DNA of 64,000 nucleotides from Wolfiporia cocos. Lineage: Eukaryota; Basidiomycota; Agaricomycetes; Polyporales; Phaeolaceae. A model generated the notes under the pieces. It saw nothing but the letters and a program-made list of their open reading frames with translations. It made no database searches and was not told the origin of the DNA. The stretch lies in assembly GCA_029448655.1 (NCBI GenBank), contig JACCLO010000022.1:1-64000 (forward strand). The letters run 5' to 3'. Position numbers and translations under genes: made by a program. Numbering within the stretch: position 1 is the first letter of the stretch; every line of letters starts with the position of its first letter. Shown one piece after another: positions 51,801-61,486 of the stretch.

Positions 51801-53386
51801 CGACGGTGTTCCAACAGGTCGTTTCCGAACACAAGGATGTCGTCTAGGTAGACAATGACCTTTCCTTCTCTGATAAGGTCACCTAGAATATCGTTCATCA
51901 TGTGTTGGAACGTGCTGGGTGCATTACAAAAACCGAAGTACATGACTACAGCTTCGTAAAGGCCGTTAGGCGTAATGAATGCGGTCTTCCATTCATCTCC
52001 CTCCTTGATTCTTACGTTGTTGTAACCCCAACGCAAGTCGAGCTTCGTAAATATCGAAGCCTGGCTAAGCTTATCGATAAGCTCGTCTATGCGTGGGAGA
52101 GGGTACCTGTTTTTAATGGTTAAGTCGTTTACTTTCCGGTAATCGACTACCATTTGGGCTCCGCCGTCTTTTTTAGGGACGAAGAAGACCGGGCTCGCGA
52201 TCGGGGATTTCGAGTGTCGGATGTAGCCCTTCCGTAACTCTTCCTGAATCCACTGATCTAGCGAGTTCGCCTCCTGAGGAGACATCTTGTATGCCTTACT
52301 TGGGGGCGGTAGTACCGCGTCATCGGGGAAGTCGATGGCGTGGTCGTATGGTTTCCGTTCGGGCATCCTTTTGGATGCGCGTTGAGAAAATACCGTGGGA
52401 CCAAACTCCTGGTATTCCTCCGGAACCAAGGATTTCCATTTCTGGAGATCCGCATCTGTCAGGAATTCATCATCCGACTTCTCCGTTATCGACTGAATGG
52501 CATCGATAAGGAGTTCCGTTCCTTCGTCAAGGGTGTTCACCCAAGCGACAAAGGGATTCTCCGGCTCCTCTAAGCCGAGAAAATCTATTGGGAAGTCATT
52601 GATGATCTGATAGATGTTGCGGGGTTCGATTTCGTCCTCTTCCTCAGAAATCGAAACCCGTTTGCCATGTTTGCATTTTTCCGTACACCGATATGTGAAG
52701 GTTCCTTCCGGCCAGTTGAAGTCCGGGTTGTGTTTCAGGAACCAATCATATCCGAGGATCACATCCGCATTCTGTACGTCCATTACGTACAAGAATTCGG
52801 TGGACTTGTGTTCCTCGTGCACCATATAAGCTTTTACTGCCATATTGATATTACCGGCGGTATTAGAGGTACCGTCGGCGTTACGAATCTCGAGAGGCGA
52901 AGGTAGTTTCTGAGTGACTAACTTTTCCTCGTGGACGAGTTTCTTATCAATGACGCTTATTGATGCACCGGTGTCGATTAATGCCATGGCGTTGACTTTC
53001 TTTCCATATACCCACAGTTCCACTTCGATAGAGAACGATTTATTGTCGTCTCGAGAATCGTTTCCATGTACATTATACAAAGTGAAAAACTTCAGCGCGA
53101 GCGGGTCAGGATAAAAGTATTGTACAGGAGGGGCACGTGTAGCTAGTGTCCTTGTCCTCCGGGCAAAGTCCATTGCCGTGTTACCGAATATGCCGAGATG
53201 GGATACCGGGTGACGTACGACCGCCTTATCTTCCCACAAGATAAGGGGTCTCTGTGAAGCCTCTTCGTAGAGGTGCGCTTCTTCGGGGCGCTGTACACTC
53301 CCAGCCGCTGCGGGGCTGGTGTGTTCTTCACAGAACGTCTTCGAGACGTGTGGTTGGGGCGAGGGGAACCGAGATGGTCCCGACAT
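48851..53386 (-). CDS. pol: Pol polyprotein with chromodomain and dUTPase, copy 2
   Basis: 1511 aa, collinear with the copy 1 Pol and about 99% identical by eye. Differences include HGKRVS for HGKQVS, AWVNTLDEGTELLI for AWVNTLNEGTELLV, GAQMVVDYRK for GARMVVDYRK, DTAYDIL for DSAYDIL and TYGRIAPRSS for TYRRIAPRSS. The protease, RT, RNase H, integrase, chromodomain and all five dUTPase motifs are intact. The R-to-G change lies just before dUTPase motif 2. The +1 frame relation and the 59-nt overlap with Gag are the same as in copy 1. Confidence 0.95.
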   Translation of the reverse strand: MSGPSRFPSPQPHVSKTFCEEHTSPAAAGSVQRPEEAHLYEEASQRPLILWEDKAVVRHPVSHLGIFGNTAMDFARRTRTLATRAPPVQYFYPDPLALKFFTLYNVHGNDSRDDNKSFSIEVELWVYGKKVNAMALIDTGASISVIDKKLVHEEKLVTQKLPSPLEIRNADGTSNTAGNINMAVKAYMVHEEHKSTEFLYVMDVQNADVILGYDWFLKHNPDFNWPEGTFTYRCTEKCKHGKRVSISEEEDEIEPRNIYQIINDFPIDFLGLEEPENPFVAWVNTLDEGTELLIDAIQSITEKSDDEFLTDADLQKWKSLVPEEYQEFGPTVFSQRASKRMPERKPYDHAIDFPDDAVLPPPSKAYKMSPQEANSLDQWIQEELRKGYIRHSKSPIASPVFFVPKKDGGAQMVVDYRKVNDLTIKNRYPLPRIDELIDKLSQASIFTKLDLRWGYNNVRIKEGDEWKTAFITPNGLYEAVVMYFGFCNAPSTFQHMMNDILGDLIREGKVIVYLDDILVFGNDLLEHRRIVKQVLQILQDNDLFAKPEKCFFEQSSIEYLGMIISKGKVEMDPKKVTGVMDWPTPAKVKDVQAFVGFANYYRRFIKDFSKVVKPLTELSKKNTQWNWGPEQAEAFQTLKEAFTSAPILRIPDQESPFRVEADSSDYATGAVLSQYSSEDKLWHPVAFYSKSLSAPERNYEIYDKELLAIIRALEEWRHYLEGHPHKFEVWSDHLNLTYFKSAQRLTRRQARWSLYLTRFNFTMCHKPGKTMLTADPLSRRPDHEEGVELDNRDQILLKPEYFTVRALEASQQEIQSGDEDLLRQIRQALMDDQITKDYQELLKSGPKEFGKDLQEWNMEAGLLLRRGKVYVPKEPKELRTKIMELHHDHVTAGHFGRWKTYELLSRNYWWPGMTTMVKQYVEGCDTCQRMKNHNQTPYGPLQPLPVPEAPWDTVTIDLIVHLPPSGELKQFNAIMVIVDRLTKRAHFIPTSDKITAKELANLLYLRIYPNHGLPKQIISDRGPQFAAALFKGWCEQLGIQRSMTTAYHPQADGQTERVNQILEQYLRCYIDVIQKDNWSWFLPTAEFAYNNAASETTKNSPFFVELGRHPNAGPTNLRPTQYVDLNVIAYERWSAQEQAKAAMKLAAERWSWYYDQHKRSVPFKVGDKVLVDARSWQDSERSLSPRYLGPFRIIEQLSPVTFRVHMDEQYRAYHPVFHASKLVMYKDPVHQKKPEPQPEMVDGEELWEVEKILDHRLRAGRVEYRIRWKGFGINDDSWVREADLDTAYDILQEYKASHAIPMQDVPLRRSARRKEAVHVFDPDSDDWEADECTWPDDWPQYREEFAKDPKQRMVRHPDGGWMSADINQNADLKIVVGEGGRMPEKGTKDSVGFDLYTATGDVLPAHGQTEYNTKLKIQVPFGTYGRIAPRSSLARKGIDVMGGVIDHDYQGEVIIILRNHSDISIDIRAGDKIAQLICEVAKDPHITLHGKSYFERIKSERGTGGFGSTGK

Positions 53387-55325
53387 TGGCGACGGTGGTG
53401 GCGGGGGCCGAGGGTCCTGCTGAGCTTGAGTCAGCCGTCACTTCTTCCCAGATTGTTCGGGCACGATACGTCTTGCCATCCGCGGGGGGCGCCGAGTACG
53501 GCTTCTTGCCAGAAGCCTGTCCCTTTCCACTACCCGAAGGAGCAGCCGTGGTCTTTCCAGACGCGGCAGCTGCATCCTTCGCCCTTTGTTGTTCGGCCCG
53601 CTGAGCAGCAGGCACGAACGTTCCCGCAGCCTTGTCCGCGGCAAGCTTAGGACACTTGTTGAAATAGTGTCCCGTCTGCTTGCAGTAAGTGCAGACGGCG
53701 TTGGTGGTGTCGGCGGGGGCTTTGGCGGGCGCCTTTCCCTTGTCCTTTTTCTTCTCCGACTTCTTTGCAGAAGCGGAGGACGTCTCCTTCTTTTCGGCAG
53801 GTGCCGAGTCCTTCTTGCTGGCCTTCTCGAAGATCGAGCCCTTGATCTTGTCCGGATATGACGTTTGGTACATTTCCAGGGCGAAGTTGATCAGAGGTTC
53901 GATGTCGGTCGGGGCCTTGAAGAACGGAGTCTTGCCGAGGACGTTTAAGGTGTCTTTAACCTTTTCGGGGAGAGTCTCGGTGAATTCCCACACCAGAGTC
54001 TCGTTGGCGGTTTCGGAGAGTCGGCCGAGGGTGCGGAACCGTTCGCAGTAATTGAAATAGTTCGATTCTGCCAGTTCCTTGCCCTTCGTGCCGTAGTAGC
54101 CGCGAATTTCCTTTTTGGCTATCTCCTTATCCGTCATTTTCCCATATTGCACCATTACGGATTTGGTGAAGTCCTCCCAGGTGCCGAGAGGTTCACCATT
54201 TCCTGCCTTCTTGATGAGAGGCGAGAAAAATTTGTATGCGTCCCCTGTGACGCGGAAGAGGGCCGTGGTGATACGGTCATGGTCATCGTAAACCCTGAGC
54301 GTACCGAAGTACAGGCCCATCTTCTCCACCCATTCCTGTGCAGTCACCTTTCCAGATGACCCAGAGAATTCGGGGGGAGGGGGGATTTTCAGGTTTTGGG
54401 GCAGACCTGGAATCTGCGGGGCGACGGCTGCTGCAGCAGCAGCTGCAGCTTGAGCGGCGGCAGCGGCCTCGGCTGCTCTGGCTTGAGCATGACCGGGGGC
54501 CGGTACCGGGTCTTCCGGAGGCGTGCGGACGCCGGGAGGGTTGGGAACGGAGGGATTCTTGCGGATCCTCCGGAGTTCCTCGTCAACCTTCTCCATGCGT
54601 TCTGCGAACGCATCCTCGAGGTCGTCCAGCCGGGACCGGTAGTCCTTTCGGAGCTGCTTCTCCATTTCGGAGAGCTTGGCGGTGTACTCCTGTCGGAGTT
54701 CCTTGCCGAGGTCCACCATGGTGGACAATACCCCGTTCCGGACCGAATTGACCGCTTCGTGTAGTTCGTCTTGGGCCTTCTGTTCGATTGCCCTGGATTG
54801 CCCAGCCAGGGAATCGATTCGTTCATGGATACGCTCCAGGTGGGCGTGCACCATTCGACCTAGGGTGTCGGTGGTGTCATGGCTTATGGCCGCACTTCGT
54901 TGTACGGCGGCATCGATGATTGGCCCATGTATGGACCCATCCACCTTGTGGTGTTCCTCCTCAGGAAGGTACGCCTTGAGGTTGTTCTCGACAGCGACAT
55001 TGGTCTGTCGTGTCGGACCCGAAAATTCCATTTCCAGTGTGGTGGCGGGCCCGATAGGGCGAGTTCGACGAGCCGGTGGGTATCCGGCAATGGGGGAGCC
55101 CGGGCGTGTACCCATGGGATTGGTCGGAGATTCCCTTTGCGGGGGAGCGAACTCCGGCATTTCCTCTTCTCCTTCCTCTTCCTCTTCTTCTCCCTCGCTT
55201 AGGTGCTCCAGCGTCACCAGTTGCTGGGTTCCCGAGGGACCAGCTACCGGTGTCACCGGGCCTTCTGAGCGGAGGCGCATCTTGCGGGGAGCGAGGGGGG
55301 TGCTAACGGAGGAGGTGGAAGACAT
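53328..55325 (-). CDS. gag: Gag polyprotein, copy 2
   Basis: 665 aa, two Glu shorter than copy 1 in the acidic run. The helical region differs at several sites (KLSEMEKQLRKDY for KFTTLEKELRKDY; GVRTPPEDPVPAPGHAQ for GIRTPPSNPAPAPGNAQ), and some of these match copy 3, hinting at gene conversion or mosaic ancestry. The capsid domain and CCHC knuckle are intact. Confidence 0.93.
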   Translation of the reverse strand: MSSTSSVSTPLAPRKMRLRSEGPVTPVAGPSGTQQLVTLEHLSEGEEEEEEGEEEMPEFAPPQRESPTNPMGTRPGSPIAGYPPARRTRPIGPATTLEMEFSGPTRQTNVAVENNLKAYLPEEEHHKVDGSIHGPIIDAAVQRSAAISHDTTDTLGRMVHAHLERIHERIDSLAGQSRAIEQKAQDELHEAVNSVRNGVLSTMVDLGKELRQEYTAKLSEMEKQLRKDYRSRLDDLEDAFAERMEKVDEELRRIRKNPSVPNPPGVRTPPEDPVPAPGHAQARAAEAAAAAQAAAAAAAAVAPQIPGLPQNLKIPPPPEFSGSSGKVTAQEWVEKMGLYFGTLRVYDDHDRITTALFRVTGDAYKFFSPLIKKAGNGEPLGTWEDFTKSVMVQYGKMTDKEIAKKEIRGYYGTKGKELAESNYFNYCERFRTLGRLSETANETLVWEFTETLPEKVKDTLNVLGKTPFFKAPTDIEPLINFALEMYQTSYPDKIKGSIFEKASKKDSAPAEKKETSSASAKKSEKKKDKGKAPAKAPADTTNAVCTYCKQTGHYFNKCPKLAADKAAGTFVPAAQRAEQQRAKDAAAASGKTTAAPSGSGKGQASGKKPYSAPPADGKTYRARTIWEEVTADSSSAGPSAPATTVANVGTISVPLAPTTRLEDVL

Positions 55326-55472
55326 TTTTGTGAATACTGTTTGTGACGAATGTTAGTTTCTGGTTACTCATTGTCTTAGATTCTTAAGAAGGGATTGGTT
55401 TTGAAAGCTGCGACTTTCGTTATAGATCACACTCGCACTCTATTTCAGAGTTAAAAGATGATAGTATTTCTA

Positions 55473-56396
55473 CTATACAATCGCGAGTATATCCTCTTCT
55501 ACCGAAGTAGTTGAGGGCCCTGCCACCTTGTCAGGTGGTGTTACACCGAAGGCAAAAGTAATTTGTAGCGCTACGCATTCTGCTACGATACGAGCTAAGT
55601 CCGTACGCCAATCCAAAAAGGAAATATTGCCGAGCTGTTTGCAATACTTTTTCATAATTCTCCAGTCTCTATTGGTGATCCTTCCTCGTCTCGCTCTATC
55701 CTTTACGTTATCCACCAAGTCCTCCAATTCTACTACCATAGTATGGAAACGCATGTCGTTTTCCATATGGAAGCCTGGGTAATTAGGGGGGTGGTTGGCG
55801 AGAGGAGTGAGACGAGTGAGAGTGCCTTCTAGCATGGGAATAACTTGATCACATGCTTGGAGAGGCTTCTTCTTCCCGAAGACGAGGGAAGGGTCGAGAA
55901 TCTTGTGGTTGGCCGGAACGGGAGGTCCGGCCGCCGGGCTGGAGAGACGGAGGGCCAGTGAAGAAGCTGCTTGCTTGGCTTCCTTGGCGGCTTGTTTGGC
56001 GGCGATTCGCTTATTCAGCTTATCGCGAGCGAGCTTGAGCTTGTTGAGTTCGCGGAGTTCGATGAGATTTTCCATGGCGGTAATGGATTGCGCTAGCTTC
56101 TCTTCCTCTGTCCAGATACGCTTAGCGAGCGGAACTGGTTTGGGAGGTCGAGGAGCGGGTTTCCCAGCCTCAGCAATGTGCTTTGGCATGTGGACGGGAA
56201 TCTCCCAAAGATGGAGTTTCCCAGTGTAATCTTCCTTTACAGGAAGGGTGTAGGTGACGTCCTCTGCCCGAGGAATGTCGGTGGTGTCGATGCGGCTGAG
56301 AAGGGACCGCTTCGCCGGCTTAACGTAGGGGGCAGTGGAGGAGCCACGGGTGCGACGGGTAACGCGGGGCATGATTCTAGAAAGTGCAGCCTTCAT
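55473..56396 (-). CDS. ORF1: extra conserved protein upstream of Gag, copy 2
   Basis: 307 aa from the ATG at 56396 (MKAALSRIMPRV). A start three codons upstream (MFL) exists but is not conserved in copies 1 and 3. Differences from copy 1 are few (DTTDIP for DTADIP, KLAQSITA for KLAASITA, AAGPPVP for AVGPSVP), and the last two agree with copy 3. The spacing to Gag is 147 bp. Confidence 0.8.
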   Translation of the reverse strand: MKAALSRIMPRVTRRTRGSSTAPYVKPAKRSLLSRIDTTDIPRAEDVTYTLPVKEDYTGKLHLWEIPVHMPKHIAEAGKPAPRPPKPVPLAKRIWTEEEKLAQSITAMENLIELRELNKLKLARDKLNKRIAAKQAAKEAKQAASSLALRLSSPAAGPPVPANHKILDPSLVFGKKKPLQACDQVIPMLEGTLTRLTPLANHPPNYPGFHMENDMRFHTMVVELEDLVDNVKDRARRGRITNRDWRIMKKYCKQLGNISFLDWRTDLARIVAECVALQITFAFGVTPPDKVAGPSTTSVEEDILAIV

Positions 56397-57418
56397 GAGA
56401 AACAAAGTTTCCCAGTGATACGTCCAAGAACAGGAATGAAAGGGATTATGTAAGGTAGGGTAGTGGACTCCTTTTCAGGAGCAAAGAAGGTGTACTACGG
56501 GGCATAATTACTCTTATGTTGCGTGCAAACCCTGTGCCGAGACGGCGCGGATATTCGCATGACCCTAACGGTCAGAGGCGCCGACTCCAGGGGTAGAGTT
56601 GCTGACTGCCAGGCCGGTTCCTGGGTCAGATGATTGGGATTCGGATACACGACACCGCCCCGGAGGGACGATGCCGGAAAGTGGCTGGGATTTTACATCC
56701 CTTAGCCTGTCCATGCTTCAACAATGAGGTTGCCGTCTATAGCCACATGGGTGTCACATCAGGGCTAAAAAACCACTGTCGATCTAAGATCGCGAGACAG
56801 CAGCGCTCCACATCCCGAAGGAGTGGGCCACGCGCTTCTCTTCCAATGGGGCCCCAAATCCGTTTGACCCATGCTCGCACGCCGAGCTGCCCGGAGGACT
56901 TATGCTATTGGCTACCGCGAGTGACCTATGGCAGGGTGATTTTTTACGTCACCCCCCTCACTGCTTTTCCCATAACGGGTTCAAAGCAGGTCCCTTACGC
57001 CTGGGAGGCGGCTTTGGAAAATTCCCATGCCATCATAATGATGACCCTGTGGATAGTGATGGGGCGCTGAACAACGCTTGCCATGACAGGGGGTTGGGCG
57101 CACACAGGCAGACCGTCCCCTTTTCTCCACAGGCGGGTCTTAACCGCGCATAGTCCAAGCTTGTCAGCGAGGACCATGTCTCCTTGACCCTGGAGTCCGG
57201 GTTAGGTAGGCCTCCTGCCTAAAAAAGGCGGTGTGGCTTCCCTGTTTGCCAATCCTCTGCCGAGAATGGTGATGTATCCCCCAGATCTCAACTATCACCC
57301 CAATCGCCTTGTCAGGCAGAAAGGGATGTGCGCAGCAACAAGTAATAGCCCCTGTAGGATAGAAACCCAGACCCAAGCGCAAGCGCAAGGGTGGGGGTAT
57401 GGGGGAGATTTGTTCTTA

Positions 57419-58117
57419 TGACACAGACTAGACTGTGGGACTCACACTATAACCTAATAAGCGACTTGAAGGAGTTGCTGGAGGTTGGTGAGGAGGCTAG
57501 TGGGCGCAAGCAGAGATGATATGTAACTGTGCGAATGCAGAGAACAAATCTAAGGCTTATCCGCAGTGATAGCCCTACTTATATACATGCTTTGTTTGGT
57601 TACCGGTAAGGGAGCCAAACATGAAGGTGGTCTGTGCGCAGACATAACTAATATGGTTAAGTCGTAAACTACAATAGACCATGTGCGCCGGTAATGGCCG
57701 CACCAGTAAGATCGTTTGTTTGGACCGTAGGTCCATGTTGTGGAAGTGGCTGTAGCTACGTTAGTAAGCCATGCATGTGATTCTTATATACCGGTATCGG
57801 AATATGAGTAATCGTGAGGGCATTGGCATGTGATAACGAGCGGGCCGCTTATCCAATTGTACTGACATAGCCCGGTACCGGGATATGAGTAAGGCGCGTG
57901 ACACCGGAGGTTAGTCCGCTGAGTCATTGACGCGTACAAACGTGTTATGTACGTGTTGTTATGACAGGTGGACGTATACCGCGTTGTGTACGTGTTGTTT
58001 GTTTGCGTGTACGTGTAGACGAGCGCTTGGCAGCGTAAATGTCTACAAGGTCGTAGAAATACCAGATAAATAGGTAAAAATACGGGAAAAATAGTGGCAT
58101 GTCCCAAATCTGTGACA
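57419..58117 (-). repeat. 5' LTR of copy 2 (type II)
   Basis: Reverse complement carries type II positions (ccaagcgctcgtc, acctccggtgtc, gcttattaggtt), the same as 25298-25996. The self-primer site (reverse complement of agaacaaatct) is at 57406-57416. Confidence 0.9.
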
Positions 58118-59688
58118 CTCCGCAATGCCATCTACAGGAACCTACCGAGTAGTGTGCCCCCAGCAAAGAAGCCCCAGACCAAAGAATATGTCGAGATTGA
58201 TGAGGCTGGACCTGGAAGCAGCATGGCAGCTGGAGGACCTTCTGTCAGTGGGACACAGGCACTGAGAAGGAGTGAAAGTGATGATGAGCAGATGGACGGT
58301 GGCCTTGCCAAAAATGAAGTAGGTCGCGAAACTCGTGGCCGCAGCAGTCGCGGAGGTCGCGGAGGTCACGGAGGTCGCGGAGGTCGCGGAGGTCGCGGAG
58401 GTCGCGGAGGTCGCGGAGGTCGCGGAGGTCGCGGAGGTCGCGGGGAAGATCGCGGTGGCCAAGACAAGTCCAACGAAGATGTCAATGCCTCAAGTGACAG
58501 TGACCCCAACATGGCCATGAATCGTCCTCACCAATGGACACAATCTGAGCCTCTCACATTGTCAGGAAAGGGAAAAGGTCGTGCACGCATCACCATCACT
58601 GACTGGGTCGACAATTGGGGTGCCACCGACCAAAGCGACAATCCCGAAAATATCCGTCATCTCCCTCCAGTGTGGGCTCTCATGAGTCCAACCCGCCGAC
58701 AAAACTATCTCCTTGCTCTTGGCACTGGGGAATCATACAAGACCATGGTGGTGAAGTGCTCCGAGCTCATCGTATGAATGTCCTCCTTGATTGTCTCCCA
58801 CCACTGACCCTTGGTGTTCAGGGAAGCCAGGTACTTTTCAGCAAAGATGAAGATGGTCCTCATTGGGCATCCTGGACCTGGGAGCATCACAGAAGGGCTG
58901 ACATTCATGGTCCCTCTGGACTTGACGAAGTTGCCTACTGGCTTCGACATGATCAGCCCATGAAGGACGATGAATGCAAGTTGACTTCTGACAAGGCATT
59001 GATCCAGCGCATCGTATTGACGATCGGCATCCTCTACCGGGAGATGGAGGATGCTCAATTTGTTTGGGTCGAGCCAGATGTCCCTAGGGAAGGGGCGCCT
59101 CAATACCTCATCGACAGCCAGATTACGATGGATTCTAACCCCGAAGGCATTTCCATTGGAGCTTTGGACATGCTGGTGTCTGTCATGATCAGATTGCTTG
59201 ATGGGAAGTCTGTTCTGGCCCCATTGTGGCAGAATCCAGAGTTCCAATCCCTGTGGGATTTCTCATCTGATGATGAGGGCAGAGGTCAGGTCATTGAACA
59301 AAATTCAGATGCAACTGGAATGGTAGGGGCCTTGGTGACCACTGACACCAGGGCTCACACAGATGTTGAGGGCATTGTAGAAGTTGAAGGAGATGTCACA
59401 GATGCTAGGGCAGAGGTTGTTGAGGGGGCAGGTAGGGTTGGAGATGGATCTGGAGATGGTGATGCTCAGGAAGAAGGCTCGGGTGGAGGGGAAGGAGGCA
59501 GCATATCTACAGCACAACTTGGGGCCAAACGTCAGAGGGATGTGATGCGGATGAAAGGTGAAGTCGAGCCAGCACCGAAACGGCAGGCAACCCACAGGCG
59601 TGTCAAGCATGCTACCAGATCGGACACTGCAAGGTCCCCATCACCTCGCCGACTTAGATCTAAAGGGAAGGATGGCCACCATTCCTAG
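58118..59688 (+). CDS. KDZ-cluster accessory gene, 3' half (continues from 25997)
   Basis: The frame opens directly at the LTR boundary (LRNAIYRNLPSSVPPAKKP) and has no start of its own, as expected for the continuation of the gene at 27560-25997. A 50-nt intron (58772-58821) joins KCSELI to GSQVLFSKDEDGPHWASW; the stop is after GKDGHHS at 59688. The middle holds a Gly/Arg repeat (GGRGGRGG) made by the CG-rich minisatellite, either translated as an RGG-like linker or removed as an intron (GTAGGT at 58319 could be a donor). The C-terminal part has DNPEN...WALMSPTRRQNYLLALG, an acidic/Gly-rich linker and a basic tail. Function unknown. Confidence 0.7.
58322..58460. repeat. CG-rich minisatellite, 9-bp unit GGTCGCGGA
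   Basis: About 11 regular copies at 58348-58446 plus variants on the left. The period is a multiple of three, so the frame stays open through it. Confidence 0.85.
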
Positions 59689-61486
59689 ATGTGGCATATT
59701 GTTTGCTTGGTAGTTGGTAATTAGATTGCCTCACTACTTAAATATTTGGTGTGCCTACTTGCTGTACTGATCATAGATAATAAACTTGAGATGTGGGTCT
59801 CCAGCTCTACTTGCAGGATTGACCTTGACATATGCAATCAGCCACCCCGACCTCCGCGACCACAACTCTCACAACGTTCGCGACGTTTGCGACCGCGATG
59901 TTCGCGACCTCCGCGACCGCAGTCCCCGCACTTCTCGTGACCTCCGCGACCGTGCCCCCTGCACCTCTCACAACCTTTGCAATTGCAACCTCTGTGACCG
60001 CCACATTCACAACCACCACAGCTGCTGTGACCACAGTAATCTCTGCAACCTACAGTTGGGGACAGTCAAACACAGTAAATATTTTGATGAGTTATTCCAG
60101 CCATTAAGCATAACAGTATCGCTATCAGCAAAATACATTGAGCAAATCATGTTATAGAAGTTTGTCATGTTTCATCCTTAACATCTTTGCCATTCTGTAA
60201 TGTAACCTCAGAAGCATGAAAGTAACTGACCTGGCTTGAGGATCAAGTATAGAGCCCCTTGCAACCTGTGCAGGACTCTGATTCTGGATGTGAGGGAGAT
60301 TCTCACCTCCATCTTGACAGCCTAAACCCAGGTTGTTTCTCAGAGCTTGCACTCTGAGGGTCTGAATCATGAGACAAGTCAGACTGAGAGGACTTTGGAA
60401 ATGAGATTTTCTTGCAGTCCATGATATTTATGGCAGAAGAGGATGAGGATTGGATTCCTGAAGTGCAATAGAGATTGAGAAAACATGCTACACAAGTACC
60501 ACACACTGTCACAAAACTCATCATAATACAGCCATGATGCAGTAACTGCTATGCCCCAAGGGCAAAACACCAACTCAGTTGGCATGAGTGGGTACGAGCA
60601 CTCTGAGCTTACATTGTGACATGTGGTCATGACTGTCTGATAGCTCTCTTTTGGAATGCCTGTGATGTTAAAATAACTGGGCATAGAAAATCATGCTCAC
60701 ATAGAGCAGTGATACAAGCTGACACTTGTATAACCATCCAAAACATCCAAAAGTGTTTACCAAAGGTTGCAACATTGGTAGCATGTCAAAATGTACTTGG
60801 CTGCACCATTGGAAACTGCTACAGGAGTCCAGGGTCAGCTTTGAGCTTTGATCTTGGGTTCCATCTCATCCATTGCTTACTCTTTTCATGATACAGTGTT
60901 GCTGTACACAATGCCTTTGGGAGCTGATGGGATTGCCCCTGCAAATTCAAAAATCTGCTTAATTGAGTTGGAATTGTGATTGTGATAGCTCTGGTGCCAT
61001 ATGTTGGCATCTCCGAATACAGATGCCCACAAGTGCTCGTGAGATGCCCTAAAATTGCCTGTGAAACACCCAGTGAAATCTGCCCAAAATTTAGGCACAG
61101 CTCATATTTGTGGGTAAAATCTCAAAAGTGGTTTATTTAGAGGTTTTCATACCTTCTGAGTCTATTTATGGTATTGGTGTGACACTAAAAACTTGCATTC
61201 GCCTGGTATCAAATCTACTGTGTTTGCTTGTCCCTAACTGTACATGCCCAACGTGGCTATGGCCTGCATGACTGCTGTGCCTGCAGCAGCTGCTGGCCCT
61301 GAAATGTCATTGGCTTTACATAATTCCAAGATGAAGCAAAACCTGTTGCTTTACATTCCAGTTTATTCTCTTGAATGGTTCCAAGTGGCTTTTCATCTCA
61401 TAATAAAGCAATGAAAGACTCATATATTTCTCATACATTTGCATGAACAACAAGTAGTGATACAAATGAAAGCCAACCAGAACCAC
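59689..61486. other. AT-richer region with fragmentary open frames and a minisatellite
   Basis: 59847-60055 is another CG-rich minisatellite (cgcgacctccgcgac variants, decaying rightwards). The remainder has several 60-100 codon frames, mainly minus strand (for example 60684-60379, MPSYFNITGIPKESYQTVMT; 61098-60886 with SVFGDANIWHQSYHNHNSNS). These suggest a decayed or intron-rich gene, but I cannot link them or name a family. Confidence 0.35.

Larger units (their letters stand above)
48113..58117 (-). mobile_element. Full-length Ty3/gypsy retrotransposon, copy 2 (10,005 bp)
   Basis: Minus-strand element with 699-bp LTRs at 48113-48811 (type I, matching the left LTR of copy 1) and 57419-58117 (type II, matching the right LTR of copy 1). 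ORF1, Gag and Pol are open. Flanks ctgcc (left) and ctccg (right) do not match each other but complete the pairs of copy 1. Confidence 0.95.
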
